Source: Bacteroidota bacterium (lineage in GTDB: Bacteria; Bacteroidota; Bacteroidia; UBA4408). Taken from it: a stretch of DNA of 64,000 bases. The position numbers and the translations under genes were made by a program. The notes under the pieces were generated by a model. The model made no database searches. It saw only the letters and a list, made by a program, of their open reading frames with translations, and was not told where the DNA came from. This document shows, piece after piece, positions 54,917 to 64,000 of the stretch. Location: assembly GCA_016721765.1 (NCBI GenBank), contig JADKHO010000002.1:310001-374000 (forward strand), read 5' to 3'. Numbering within the stretch: position 1 is the first letter of the stretch; each line of letters starts with the position of its first letter.

Positions 54917-55627
54917 CTAAGGATTCTCCAATTTTTTTTCAGAACTCAAAAAATCTTCTAAGGCAGCTGCGATTAGCTGCGGATTAACCTGTTCCCAAGG
55001 ATGCGGAGTAGACGGAAGAAGCAATAAGGTTGAGTTACTAATCGAACGCTGTGCCGTTTCGGTTTCTGACAAACTAACCATTTTATCAGCATCCCCTAAT
55101 GCGATAAGCACCTTGCATTTAATTTGTTGCAATTGAAAGGTAGTAAGCGGATTATTTACTCCCAAACTTTTAAGCAAGTTTGATGTTTGTTGCACGAGCG
55201 ATTCCCATTTGTTTCCATGAAGCTGCTGAAGATGCTTTGCAAATGCCGGCACTTTTAGTTTGATTTTTTCAGGAATCAAAAATCCCGCTTCCCTTTCGGC
55301 ACTTTCCTTAGTCCAATCAAATTTTGTTGCGAGTGTAATAATGCCTTTCACCTTATTGGGATGAAGCAAAGCAAAATTTAACGCAACAAATCCACCCATG
55401 CTGTAGCCAAAAATATAAACTTCCGGAATATTAGATTTCTCCAGGTAGCTAAGCACATCCGTGCAAAATAAACTTAAGCTTAATTCACCTTCACTGATCT
55501 CCTTTTGACCATGCCCACTAAAGTCGAGTAGTGAGATTTCAAAATTTACTGCAAGTCGCTCCTTTATTTGAATAAATTGCGAAGCAGCACCCAAAGCACC
55601 ATGTAATAAAAGAAGTTGAGGCTTCAT
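54917..55627 (-). CDS. Alpha/beta-fold hydrolase
   Basis: A 236-residue cytoplasmic hydrolase with HGALGAASQF (oxyanion loop), the nucleophile elbow GYSMGGFVAL, catalytic Asp in ALGDADKMV and catalytic His in PSTPHPWEQ. The substrate is unknown. It sits 2 bp downstream of the PorE-like gene stop, so the two are co-transcribed; any functional link is inferred only. Confidence 0.88.
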   Translation of the reverse strand: MKPQLLLLHGALGAASQFIQIKERLAVNFEISLLDFSGHGQKEISEGELSLSLFCTDVLSYLEKSNIPEVYIFGYSMGGFVALNFALLHPNKVKGIITLATKFDWTKESAEREAGFLIPEKIKLKVPAFAKHLQQLHGNKWESLVQQTSNLLKSLGVNNPLTTFQLQQIKCKVLIALGDADKMVSLSETETAQRSISNSTLLLLPSTPHPWEQVNPQLIAAALEDFLSSEKKLENP

Positions 55628-55629
55628 TG

Positions 55630-57573
55630 TTATTCGATGGCAATAACTTTAAACTCGGTTCTTCTATTGTTTGCACGACCTTTATCGGAATCATTGCTAT
55701 CCACCGGCTGGGTTTCACCATACCCTTTAAAACTTAATCTGTCTTGTGCAATTCCATTTGTAATTAAATAATCGTAAACAGATTTTGCACGATTTAAGGA
55801 AAGTTGCTGGTTCATTTTTTCATCCCCTACATTATCGGTATGTCCCGAAACCTCAATTTTTACTTTTGGATTTTTGGTTAAAAAATCACCCAATTTATTG
55901 AGTTCGCTTTTTGATTCTTCTTTTAGGTTATACTTACCGGTTTCGAAGAAAATATTTTTTAAAACCACCTTCTCACCTGCTTTAATTGGTTTCATTGGAA
56001 TATCAATTAAATAGGGCTCTCCCTGATTTTTTACATCTTTCAATGAAAAATTTTCGGAGTAAAATAAATAACCGTTTCGTGAGGCATTGAAGGCATAGTT
56101 TTTATTTGCCGGTAAGCACACCAAATATTCACCGGTAATCGAATTCGAATACACTTCAGCAATTACTTTTGACGTTTCCAAATCCATCAACTCCAATTTT
56201 GCATCCAACAACTTTTTTGATTCGGAATCGAACACTTTTCCTTTAACATAAGTAACTAAAGTTGGACGGGCTTTCTCATATAAATCGAACGCATATAAAT
56301 CGAGGTTACCAAACCCTTCCTTTCTATCGGCTGATGCGTAATAGGCTAAATTACCTTTTGAGTTTACAATCAAGGAAAATTCATCCCCGCTTGTATTAAT
56401 CGGATAACCAATATTTACAGGCTTTCCAAAGCTTCCATCCTTTTTCATACGGGCATAAAATATATCGTGTTTTCCCATTCCTGGATGTCCGGCACTCGCA
56501 AAATAAAGTGTTTGATTGTCGGGGTGAATATAAGGCGACATATCCGACTCAGTAGTATTGATGCTATCGCCCAAATTTATTGGTGTTCCCCAATATCCTT
56601 CCTTAGTCAAGGTACTTGACCAAATGTCTTTTTCACCTTTACCACCGGGACGATTACTTACAAAGTACAAGGTATTGCCATCGCTCGACAAGGAAGGCTG
56701 TGAATCCCAGTACTTGCTGTTTATTGGAGGGCCAACATTTTTTGGAATGCTCCATTTTTTTCCCTCTTTCACCGAAAAATAAATATCACACCTTCCCATT
56801 CCTCCCGGACTATTGCAAAGTGTATAAAATAAAAATTGCCCATCGGGTGAAATACATTGCGCCCCTTCGTTGGCAGGAGTATTAATGGGTGGTCCAACAT
56901 TGGTTCGTTTTTGCCATACTCCGTCTACCCTTTTACTCATGTAAAAATCTTCTGAAGCATTATTCCAATCGTTTTTAACGGTATCATCTGGCATTTTTAC
57001 TGTTACAATTAGTGTTTGCTCATCGGCTGTAAGTGTGGGCAGATACTCTTCAAACCTGGTATTTACATTTGGCCCCAAATTTTTGGGTGCAAAGGGAACG
57101 GGATTTTTCACAGCAGTTTCAGCAAAATTTGCATTCGCTAACAAACGCTCTCCTTTTTTCCGAATATCCGGGCTTACTTTTTGAATGCTTAGTAATTTTT
57201 TAAGATGTTCCTTGGCTTCTGTAAATAGCTGCACCGCTACTTCTGATTCGGCTAGGTTATAATAATTGTTTGGAAAAAAATTGGGGTCAATTGCAATGGC
57301 TGCTTTGTATTCAGCAATTGCATTTTCATATTTTTTATCATCCTGATAAACTCCCGCTAATACAATATGCGCTTCAATAAAGTTAGCATCGGCCTCAATG
57401 GCTTTTTTGAACTCTTGCGCAGCTAATTCATTTTTAGCGGCATCATAATATTCCATAGCACGCTGGTAATACTTTTTTGCTTTCTCGCTTTTGGTATGCA
57501 AATCGGGTGCTTGGGCAGTTGCAAGTATTGGTAAACAGCAAATCAGAAAATAAATTTTACTTAACGTGCGCAT
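55630..57573 (-). CDS. PorE-like protein: TPR, PD40 propeller, regulatory domain and OmpA domain
   Basis: A 647-residue exported protein. In order: signal peptide (1-20); TPRs (about 30-155, e.g. AAQEFKKAIEADANFIEAH); PD40/WD40-like propeller (about 170-430, with LSSDGNTLYFVSNRPGGKG); a carboxypeptidase-regulatory-like domain (about 435-530); an OmpA C-terminal domain (about 540-647, IEVSGHTDNVGDEKMNQQLS...NNRRTEF). This order matches PorE of the T9SS, which binds peptidoglycan via OmpA_C. The match is by architecture, so a different PG-anchored lipoprotein-like scaffold is possible. No lipobox was seen. Confidence 0.85.
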   Translation of the reverse strand: MRTLSKIYFLICCLPILATAQAPDLHTKSEKAKKYYQRAMEYYDAAKNELAAQEFKKAIEADANFIEAHIVLAGVYQDDKKYENAIAEYKAAIAIDPNFFPNNYYNLAESEVAVQLFTEAKEHLKKLLSIQKVSPDIRKKGERLLANANFAETAVKNPVPFAPKNLGPNVNTRFEEYLPTLTADEQTLIVTVKMPDDTVKNDWNNASEDFYMSKRVDGVWQKRTNVGPPINTPANEGAQCISPDGQFLFYTLCNSPGGMGRCDIYFSVKEGKKWSIPKNVGPPINSKYWDSQPSLSSDGNTLYFVSNRPGGKGEKDIWSSTLTKEGYWGTPINLGDSINTTESDMSPYIHPDNQTLYFASAGHPGMGKHDIFYARMKKDGSFGKPVNIGYPINTSGDEFSLIVNSKGNLAYYASADRKEGFGNLDLYAFDLYEKARPTLVTYVKGKVFDSESKKLLDAKLELMDLETSKVIAEVYSNSITGEYLVCLPANKNYAFNASRNGYLFYSENFSLKDVKNQGEPYLIDIPMKPIKAGEKVVLKNIFFETGKYNLKEESKSELNKLGDFLTKNPKVKIEVSGHTDNVGDEKMNQQLSLNRAKSVYDYLITNGIAQDRLSFKGYGETQPVDSNDSDKGRANNRRTEFKVIAIE

Positions 57574-57662
57574 TTTATGAGTTTGTTTTTAATAATTTTT
57601 TCGCCGCCTATCAAATTTCCCTTTTATAAAAGTTTACTTGATAAAATCAGCATAATTTAAAT

Positions 57663-58316
57663 CTAAGGAATATGCAAGTATTTATGGGTTTGAAGTGATA
57701 TGTTCCACTTTGGATGCGCCATTACATAGTCTACAATTTTTGGAATCATTTGTTCTCTGCGGCTCCACTCGGGTTGAAGAAAAAAACGGCAATTCGGATT
57801 TTCTTTTATAACCGCTGCTGCATTTTTTTCGGCCCATTCAAAATCATTTTGATTGTAAATAATTACTTTAAGCTCGTGTGCTTTGGTAAAAATTTCGGTT
57901 AATGGCGGGCTATTTTTTTTTGGAGATAAACAAATCCAATCCCAGGTTCCTGTTAGCGGATAGGCGCCGGAAGTCTCAATAAATGCTTCTATTTTATTTT
58001 TTCGAAATTGTGTCGTGAGGTATTCTAAATTATACATCGATGGTTCACCTCCGGTAACTACAACTGCTTTGGCAGGCTGTTGCAAGGCATGTTTCACAAT
58101 TGTATCGGTTAAAGTTGGTGGATGGAGCGTTGCGTCCCAACTTTCTTTCACATCGCACCAATGGCAACCTACATCACAACCGCCTAAGCGAATAAAATAG
58201 GCAGGTTTACCGGTATTAGCGCCTTCACCTTGAATGGTATAAAATTCTTCCATCAAAGGGAGTAAGGTCCCATTATCAATTGCTTCGGCTTGAGATTGCT
58301 TTAAATTTGTTTCCAT
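57663..58316 (-). CDS. queE: 7-carboxy-7-deazaguanine synthase
   Basis: Radical-SAM enzyme of queuosine biosynthesis, converting CPH4 to CDG. The cluster motif is CDVGCHWC (CX3CX2C), with FYTIQGEGANTGKPAYFIRL before it and VVVTGGEPSMYN after. It is a short radical SAM core (217 residues). The preferred start is ATG at 58316 (METNLKQSQAE). An upstream in-frame ATG (58361) lies before the TAnnTTTG box and is less likely. It is divergent in spacing from the PorE-like gene, about 90 bp upstream of it. Confidence 0.93.
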   Translation of the reverse strand: METNLKQSQAEAIDNGTLLPLMEEFYTIQGEGANTGKPAYFIRLGGCDVGCHWCDVKESWDATLHPPTLTDTIVKHALQQPAKAVVVTGGEPSMYNLEYLTTQFRKNKIEAFIETSGAYPLTGTWDWICLSPKKNSPPLTEIFTKAHELKVIIYNQNDFEWAEKNAAAVIKENPNCRFFLQPEWSRREQMIPKIVDYVMAHPKWNISLQTHKYLHIP

Positions 58317-58326
58317 ATAAGTGTTG

Positions 58327-58334
58327 CAAAAGTA
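58327..58334 (-). promoter_or_regulatory. TAnnTTTG minus-7 box for queE
   Basis: TACTTTTG on the minus strand is 10 bp from the preferred ATG, giving an almost leaderless message. It supports 58316 as start. Confidence 0.45.
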
Positions 58335-58434
58335 AACAAATATTGAGCCCATTTTACCCAACTACAATGTTTCTTCAGCCGGATTAATTTTATGCAGAAA
58401 ACACCATTCAATTTGGAAACAAACCGCAAAAAAA

Positions 58435-58462
58435 GAGGTTGCTGCTATTAAGCAACAACCTC
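58435..58462 (-). terminator. Terminator of the giant surface protease gene
   Basis: An 11-bp stem (GAGGTTGCTGC / GCAACAACCTC, one mismatch) has a 6-nt loop, followed on the minus strand by seven T residues. It lies 24 bp beyond the stop at 58486. Confidence 0.85.
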
Positions 58463-58485
58463 CTTTAGTTAAACTTGTTTATGTA

Positions 58486-61400
58486 TTATTCGCTTTTTAC
58501 AAAACGAAGTAGTGGCTGCTTTTGCGCTGAATTAATTTTCACAAAATAAATTCCCTTTGCCAAATTTGCTATGTTGATTTCGGCTTTTTTAGTGCCCGCA
58601 TTCAACTTGTAATTTACTTGGTGTTCGTTGCCCAACATATCATAAATCAAGAGACTTGTTCCGCTTTCAAAATCTACATCGGCATTAATATACACTCTAT
58701 CGCTTGCAGGATTTGGAAATAATGAATAGTTAGTTTTTTCTACTTCACCATCTGCCAAAAGGTTATTGGCAAGGGTACGAGAAGATGAACAATGACAACT
58801 CTTAGAATTCTTTGTGGCGCTCGCACTCGACGTTTTCTTGATGCCGCCTTCATAACTTTTGACTACCCAAGTAAGTAAATTACCATTAAATTTAATTGTA
58901 AAATGATTTTCGCCGGGTAAAAATGTAGTTGGCTGCGCACCGCTATACGTACCTGTTAGCGAATTGTCGCTTCCGATTGGAATAGTAACGGCATAACAAT
59001 TTTCGTTTTCGTATTCAAAGCGTGCAACATAAGCAAATCCGGATTGGTCGTTAATTAATGTATCTACGCATTCCAGTTCAACTTCAATCTTTTTAGCTGA
59101 AGCAGATAATGTGGTAACAGTTAATACACCCGGAACATAAGTTATAGCATAATTTGCAGCTTGGTTGAGTACCAAAGCAGATGGGTTTATTGCATAAGTA
59201 CCTACCGCACCGCTGTATGCAGGACTAACTGCAAACTGTGGCCCCGATGCAATCGTATTTGCACCACCAGTTACAAAACCAATTATGGAATAAGTAAATA
59301 CTGGTAATGCAGCTCCGACACTAATTGTTTTATTATCGGCCATAACAGTTAAAGTAGTTGGTGTAACACTTAAAATTCCACCTGCCTTAATAATGGTATA
59401 ATTTGTTGCAGAACCACCACTCAAATTAATTGGATAATTACCAACCGGCGACAATTTGGTTGCAGTGCTACTAGCTGATGGAGCATTAATAGCTGAAACC
59501 CCATCTCCGTTGAGGAAACCTGAATAACTAATTGTGAATGCAGGATTGGCGCTACCATAGGTTTTGCTTTTATTATCAGCACTTGCTGTAAGGCTTGCTT
59601 TACCAATAGTTAATACACCACTTACATAGGAAAAGGTATAATTAAGAGCAGCTCCTCCGCTTACTTTAATGGAATAATTACCAACCGATGAAAGTACTGT
59701 GGCAGTTGTACTTGCTAGAGGCAATGTGGTTAAAGCACCAGCACCTTCGCCATTCACAAAACCTGCATAATTAAAAGTAAACGCAGGATTGGGAGCGCCA
59801 TAAGTTCTTGAAGCATTATCGGCAGTTACTGTTAAGATAGCCTTCTTAATTGTTAAAGTACCATTCACTCGGTCAATAGTATAGTTTGCTGCCGAACCGG
59901 TTCCTGAATTTACTTTTATGAGGTAAGTTCCGGCAGGTGAAGTACTCGTGGCAGTAGTTGTAATTACTGGAAGCGTTTGCATCACCGAAACATCATCGCC
60001 ATTAACAAAACCACTGTAAGATGCTGTAAGCGTTGGATTAGCACTTCCATAAAATTTCGATTTATTATCGGCGGTGATAGTAAGCGTTGCTTTGGTGATT
60101 ATTAATGTTCCGGTTTCATAAGAAATATCAAAATTTTCGGAAAGCAATGCTCCCGGCACCATGGACCAAGTTCCTACAGTTGTGCCGGTAATTAAGTTGA
60201 TAGACTTAATTGTTGTAATTGCAGTACCTGTAGTATCATACACATCTGTTGAGTCAATTATTACAGCGAGGTTGCTATTACTTGTTGCACTACCCCCGGT
60301 GGCAGGATCTGAATTGGTAATTACGCGTCCTAGGCCATTGGTGATAACTCTTCCCAAGCCATTGGTAATGACACGTCCTAGTCCGTTGGTAATAACTCGT
60401 CCACTTAATATGCTTCTTGAATTTACACCGGAAAAACCACTAATTAAAATAGAAGTGTCGGGGTGATCCAGGTAATCAAAAATCGACTGCGGCGCAATGT
60501 CAACTATATTTGTAGAGCTAGGGCCATTGGTGATTACACGTCCATTGGTGATTACTCTACCGCTTGCCATAACGCTTAAGTTAACTAAATCGGAATTGGT
60601 TATAACTCGTCCTAAGCCATTAGCAATACGTTGGTCTACAAGAGCAACTGCATCGGTAATAGTTGAAGCATGTTCTGTTGTAAGTGCTGTAAAAAATGCA
60701 GCACGATCAGCAGGATCAATATTTGAATTATCATAGGTATAAGTATATTTTAAGCCTTGTCCGTCAATTTTTTGTCCGTATACCAATGTAGTATCTTTCG
60801 ATTTTATTTTGAGTGGGAGTCTATCTATTTTTATGGTTCCGAAATTATCGTAGTTAAAAGAATAATTTGCGAAAAGTGTAGAATCAACTGCTAATGCAAG
60901 ATTTAATGGAGTTGCATTGCTAACTGTAATTTTATAAGGGATAACAGAAGCATCGCTTGAATTCGTTGCACTCGTGGTAAATACTAAATTATTCAATTTT
61001 AAATCGGCTGCTGTTAGCCCGGTTGAAGCTAATGGTTGTCCATCAACAGTAATAGTTGCTGTAAAGGCCGGAAGTTTTTCGCCGTATCGTTTGGTGATAT
61101 CGTTTGGTGTTATCACAACTTTTTTCTTTGGCTTAAAGAATAGTTCATTTGAATATCCACCATCGTTTAAATTTGGCACAGTAGCAGGATTGAAAACAGT
61201 TATAGGCGGATTTCCAGCAAAAACAGGAACAGTTGCACTTACTTGCGTTGCATTTACTAGCACTGTATTTAATAACGCACCTTTAAATGAAATTTTAGAT
61301 TGTGCATCCAAATTTTCACCAATTATTGCTACTGTAAAAGTTTGTGCTCCGGGAATAACACCGACAGGAACAACTAAACTAGTAATTGCAGGCTTAGGTT

Positions 61401-64000
61401 TAGCAAATGTTTTAATGGCGGCATCAGCTTGCACTAATCCGGCACCTGAACTAAAATCAAAACCTGTTGGACCAACATCCTTTGCAGTTGATTTCAATAA
61501 GTTTTTCATATCAACTGCATTCACTGTTTGGCTGTAATATTTTGATTTTGCTTCCAATACAAGTGCAGCAATACCTGCAGCATGGGGTGCAGCAGCACTG
61601 GTTCCAAAGAAATTTGGATATTTGTCGCCTTCCACATTTAAATTAAAGAAATCAACTGTTGTGTTCACTCCGTCGGAAGCCGAAATATCCGGTTTATTGC
61701 GAGTGGTCCCGTTCACAGTTGTTCCGCCTAATGAGGAGAAATCTTCGGTAGTTGTACTATTATTATAACGCACTGCACCTACAGTAATTGCTCCATTTGC
61801 ATTGGATTGGCCAACTATTGTTGATGAGCTTACCCAATGCTCTTCAATTGACATATCGCCTCTAAAAACAATATATTTAAACTTAACAGGAGCTGATCCG
61901 GCAGCGCGCAAAATCATAATATTGGCGGTAGCACTTGCAGTCTTCACCGATACCGGCAATACTTCGATTGGATCTCGGTTTAAATTATTGATATTGTACC
62001 CTACAATAACATTTCCAACATCATCCGTTAAATAAATATCTAAGTCATTGGCTGCGCCTGCATTTCCACCTAATGAATAAATGGCATCTTCCCATTGTAA
62101 AACGATAGTATAGTCACCCTTTTTAAAGGATACTTTTTGAAAAATATCTCCACCTGAGAAATTATGAGCCGTACCTGTAAAGCCTGCTGGTGCCGCAGTA
62201 GCTGCAAATGTACTTTGATAAGAATTTCCGGCAAAGTTTCCGGCAGCCGTAAAGTAGGAAACCCCTTGAGAAGCAACATAATCAACTGCTTGGGCAACTA
62301 TTCCATCGGCTAAAAATGGTTCCGTAATATACGTTACATCATCCACAATAACTTTACAACCGGATTGCTGTAAATCAAGTATCCCATTCGCAAAATCGTT
62401 GGCATCATTAAAGCCGGTTCTAAAAGCTAATTCAGCTTTTGGAGCAATATCATGTATAATTTGTGCCATGGCTCTCCCTTCATCAACTCCTTCAAATGCA
62501 CCTTCTTGCAAAATGGTAACGTCGGTTAAATCGCCATCCGGATTGGCAGATCCCGGCAAGTCGCCATTAGAAACATCTTGATCAGCATACCCTAACTTAT
62601 TGTAACTATCTGAAATAACGCCCACTTTTATTCCATTACCTGAAAGGTCAAATCCTTTTCGAGTTAAATCAGCTCTAAGCACGCTATCTCCCTTACTTAA
62701 AGCAACGCCATAACCTGAAACAATTGGAGCATATAGTGGACGGGCATAATCCACCAATCTTCTTGGCAAAGCATCAATTTTATCCAGATTAACAATTGGG
62801 AATTTTCCTGAAATAATTAATGAACTCCCGTTATCTATCGTATCAACTAAACCATAAGCTGGCGACATCAGAATGTCTACAAGACTATCACGCTTAGCAA
62901 AACCTCTTGCAACCACTTCAATCCAAACATGGTCCTTATCAATTCTAAAAATATTTTGTGTGGTATCCGCAGCATAGGGTTTAAAATTCTTAAAGAGGGA
63001 ATTCAATTCCGAGCCAATATTATTGTCCACCTTTCCAACTGTATCTTCCGGATAATACAATAAGATACAACCGTCTTTAACTTCAGCTACATCACTGGCA
63101 GTGCAACCGTTTGAGGTATTTGTAACAGTTAAGGTATAAACACCCGTCCCATTTACTAAAACCTGGTTTTGATTTGCACCTGAAACAATACTTCCATTAT
63201 TGCCCGGATTCCAATTAAACTGAACTCCTGATGTGGAAGAACTGCCAATTAAAGTGGCTGTTGGATTGGTGCAACTGATTGCTGCATCTGCACCAGCATT
63301 TACATTTGGTGCTGTATTATTAAGTGTTACAATTGCTACATCACTTTTTGTACATCCGGTGGCCGTTTTTGTAACAGTTAAAGTATAGGTACCTGCTGCA
63401 TTTACTGATGGTGAAAGTGTATTAGCACCCGATAAAATATTCCCACCATTACTAGCAACCCAGCTGTAACTAACTGCTGTGCTTGAAGTTGAACCGGCTA
63501 ATTGAACGGATGTAATTGAGCAGGTTAAAAGTTTATCGGCACCCGCATTTGCATTTGGTAGCGTACCATTAAAAGTTACGACTGTTGCATCAGTAGCACT
63601 GCACCCGCTGGATGTGGAAGTAACTCTTAACGTATAAGTACCTGCTGCGCTAACTAACGGAGTAAGGGTATTCGCACCTGAAACGATAGCGCCACCATTA
63701 CTGGCTATCCAATTATAACTCACGCCTGAAGAAGAAGAAGATCCACTTAATTGAATTGTTGAAGGACTGCATGTAAGCACTTTATCCGCACCTGCATTCG
63801 CATTTGGGTTAGTATTATTAAGAGTTACAAGCGCAACATCAGTTTTTGTACATCCAGAAGTGGCTGTAACAGTAAGGGTATAGGTTCCGGCAGCATTAAC
63901 GGTAGGTGTAGCGGTATTGGCACCGGAAACAATATACCCCCCATTGCTTGCTAACCATGCATAACTCACGCCTGATGTGCTTGAAGAACCATTTAGTTGA
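58486..64000 (-). CDS. Giant secreted S8/S53-like protease with Ig-like, MBG and T9SS domains, 5' end outside window
   Basis: The frame is open to the window end, so the N-terminus and start are missing (at least 1837 residues). Numbering from the codon at 63969: four Ig/PKD-like repeats of about 83 residues (1-300), a linker/prodomain (about 305-430), then an S53-like subtilisin fold. Likely catalytic residues are Asp454 (VISDSYN), Glu497 in place of His (DEGRAMAQIIHD) and Ser791 (GTSAAAPHAAG). Then an IPT/TIG-like domain (about 850-940), MBG-like domains (about 945-1300 and 1300-1610), with seven GRVITNG blocks between residues 1118 and 1219, and a C-terminal T9SS type A sorting domain (SLFPNPASDRVYI...GIYFVKI). 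It should act outside the cell. Confidence 0.85.
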   Translation of the reverse strand, partial: QLNGSSSTSGVSYAWLASNGGYIVSGANTATPTVNAAGTYTLTVTATSGCTKTDVALVTLNNTNPNANAGADKVLTCSPSTIQLSGSSSSSGVSYNWIASNGGAIVSGANTLTPLVSAAGTYTLRVTSTSSGCSATDATVVTFNGTLPNANAGADKLLTCSITSVQLAGSTSSTAVSYSWVASNGGNILSGANTLSPSVNAAGTYTLTVTKTATGCTKSDVAIVTLNNTAPNVNAGADAAISCTNPTATLIGSSSTSGVQFNWNPGNNGSIVSGANQNQVLVNGTGVYTLTVTNTSNGCTASDVAEVKDGCILLYYPEDTVGKVDNNIGSELNSLFKNFKPYAADTTQNIFRIDKDHVWIEVVARGFAKRDSLVDILMSPAYGLVDTIDNGSSLIISGKFPIVNLDKIDALPRRLVDYARPLYAPIVSGYGVALSKGDSVLRADLTRKGFDLSGNGIKVGVISDSYNKLGYADQDVSNGDLPGSANPDGDLTDVTILQEGAFEGVDEGRAMAQIIHDIAPKAELAFRTGFNDANDFANGILDLQQSGCKVIVDDVTYITEPFLADGIVAQAVDYVASQGVSYFTAAGNFAGNSYQSTFAATAAPAGFTGTAHNFSGGDIFQKVSFKKGDYTIVLQWEDAIYSLGGNAGAANDLDIYLTDDVGNVIVGYNINNLNRDPIEVLPVSVKTASATANIMILRAAGSAPVKFKYIVFRGDMSIEEHWVSSSTIVGQSNANGAITVGAVRYNNSTTTEDFSSLGGTTVNGTTRNKPDISASDGVNTTVDFFNLNVEGDKYPNFFGTSAAAPHAAGIAALVLEAKSKYYSQTVNAVDMKNLLKSTAKDVGPTGFDFSSGAGLVQADAAIKTFAKPKPAITSLVVPVGVIPGAQTFTVAIIGENLDAQSKISFKGALLNTVLVNATQVSATVPVFAGNPPITVFNPATVPNLNDGGYSNELFFKPKKKVVITPNDITKRYGEKLPAFTATITVDGQPLASTGLTAADLKLNNLVFTTSATNSSDASVIPYKITVSNATPLNLALAVDSTLFANYSFNYDNFGTIKIDRLPLKIKSKDTTLVYGQKIDGQGLKYTYTYDNSNIDPADRAAFFTALTTEHASTITDAVALVDQRIANGLGRVITNSDLVNLSVMASGRVITNGRVITNGPSSTNIVDIAPQSIFDYLDHPDTSILISGFSGVNSRSILSGRVITNGLGRVITNGLGRVITNGLGRVITNSDPATGGSATSNSNLAVIIDSTDVYDTTGTAITTIKSINLITGTTVGTWSMVPGALLSENFDISYETGTLIITKATLTITADNKSKFYGSANPTLTASYSGFVNGDDVSVMQTLPVITTTATSTSPAGTYLIKVNSGTGSAANYTIDRVNGTLTIKKAILTVTADNASRTYGAPNPAFTFNYAGFVNGEGAGALTTLPLASTTATVLSSVGNYSIKVSGGAALNYTFSYVSGVLTIGKASLTASADNKSKTYGSANPAFTISYSGFLNGDGVSAINAPSASSTATKLSPVGNYPINLSGGSATNYTIIKAGGILSVTPTTLTVMADNKTISVGAALPVFTYSIIGFVTGGANTIASGPQFAVSPAYSGAVGTYAINPSALVLNQAANYAITYVPGVLTVTTLSASAKKIEVELECVDTLINDQSGFAYVARFEYENENCYAVTIPIGSDNSLTGTYSGAQPTTFLPGENHFTIKFNGNLLTWVVKSYEGGIKKTSSASATKNSKSCHCSSSRTLANNLLADGEVEKTNYSLFPNPASDRVYINADVDFESGTSLLIYDMLGNEHQVNYKLNAGTKKAEINIANLAKGIYFVKINSAQKQPLLRFVKSE
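60313..60618 (-). repeat. GRVITNG octapeptide repeat block
   Basis: Seven GRVITNG/S copies are encoded here: one near 60600, two adjacent near 60540, and four in tandem (LGRVITNG, 24-bp period) at 60313-60402. Codons differ between copies (for example CGA/CGC/AGA variants and different Val/Ile codons), so the repetition is kept at protein level. Confidence 0.8.
63050..64000 (-). repeat. Tandem ~249-bp Ig/PKD-like coding repeats
   Basis: Copies restart at about 63800, 63550 and 63305 (NANAGAD), a period near 249 bp, and continue past the window end. Each copy holds SYxWIASNGGxIVSGANTLTP and AAGTYTLTVT, and DNA similarity is high between copies. Confidence 0.8.

Noticed and set aside
60161..60736. 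Plus-strand open frames with PLVITRP repeats
   Set aside because: They are the complement of the GRVITNG block, with no start context or homology.

Overview
This window is a piece of a Bacteroidota chromosome. The evidence is low GC, almost no Shine-Dalgarno signals, repeated TAnnTTTG minus-7 promoter boxes close to start codons, several secreted proteins with type IX secretion (T9SS) C-terminal sorting domains, PorT- and PorE-like T9SS components, TamB, and a menaquinone-type UbiE/MenG. The order and genus cannot be fixed from the sequence. I see no phage, insertion sequence, CRISPR array, rRNA or tRNA.

Layout. 1-2083 (-) is a subtilisin-like protease cut by the window edge, followed by asnB (+). 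4155-7247 (-) is a secreted protein with six tandem carbohydrate-binding-like repeats. 7311-9352 holds a divergent pair, isoaspartyl peptidase and threonine aldolase, followed by a ferredoxin reductase-like flavoprotein. 10248-13329 is a seven-haem cytochrome/TPR protein with mltG. 13491-14257 is a MntA/HepT toxin-antitoxin pair. 14373-21314 holds parE, parC and a T9SS cargo protein. 21434-23730 (-) has two envelope proteins and tsaD, divergent from tamB (23898-28334). 28336-32215 (-) has two small unknown genes, an FG-GAP/T9SS protein and a PepSY-like protein. ttcA (+) converges on an FkbM methyltransferase. 34160-38251 (-) is a compact operon: TolB-like, CpcT-like, PAP2, FluC, PafA-like phosphatase. 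38316-43606 (-) has a BNR-repeat T9SS protein, a cold-shock protein, dnaK and a lipoprotein. 43707-47554 (+) carries panB, an aminotransferase, a heptose kinase-like gene and ubiE. 48090-49535 is a tandem pair of PorT-like barrels, followed by a COG2509 FAD protein. 51131-51445 is a three-copy intergenic repeat. 51460-58316 (-) has MltD, GatA, TatA, an alpha/beta hydrolase, a PorE-like OmpA protein and QueE. 58486-64000 (-) is a giant surface protease, cut at the window end.

Together the genes give ordinary housekeeping functions (topoisomerase IV, DnaK, TsaD, TtcA, GatA, PanB, MenG) mixed with a rich surface programme. At least five proteins carry recognisable T9SS C-termini, and two kinds of T9SS envelope component are encoded here. 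The least explained items are: the repeat that supplies the last codons of the COG2509 gene; the GRVITNG repeat block inserted in an MBG domain of the giant protease; the PorT duplication; the seven-haem/TPR fusion; and a secreted CpcT-like protein in a non-phycobilin setting.
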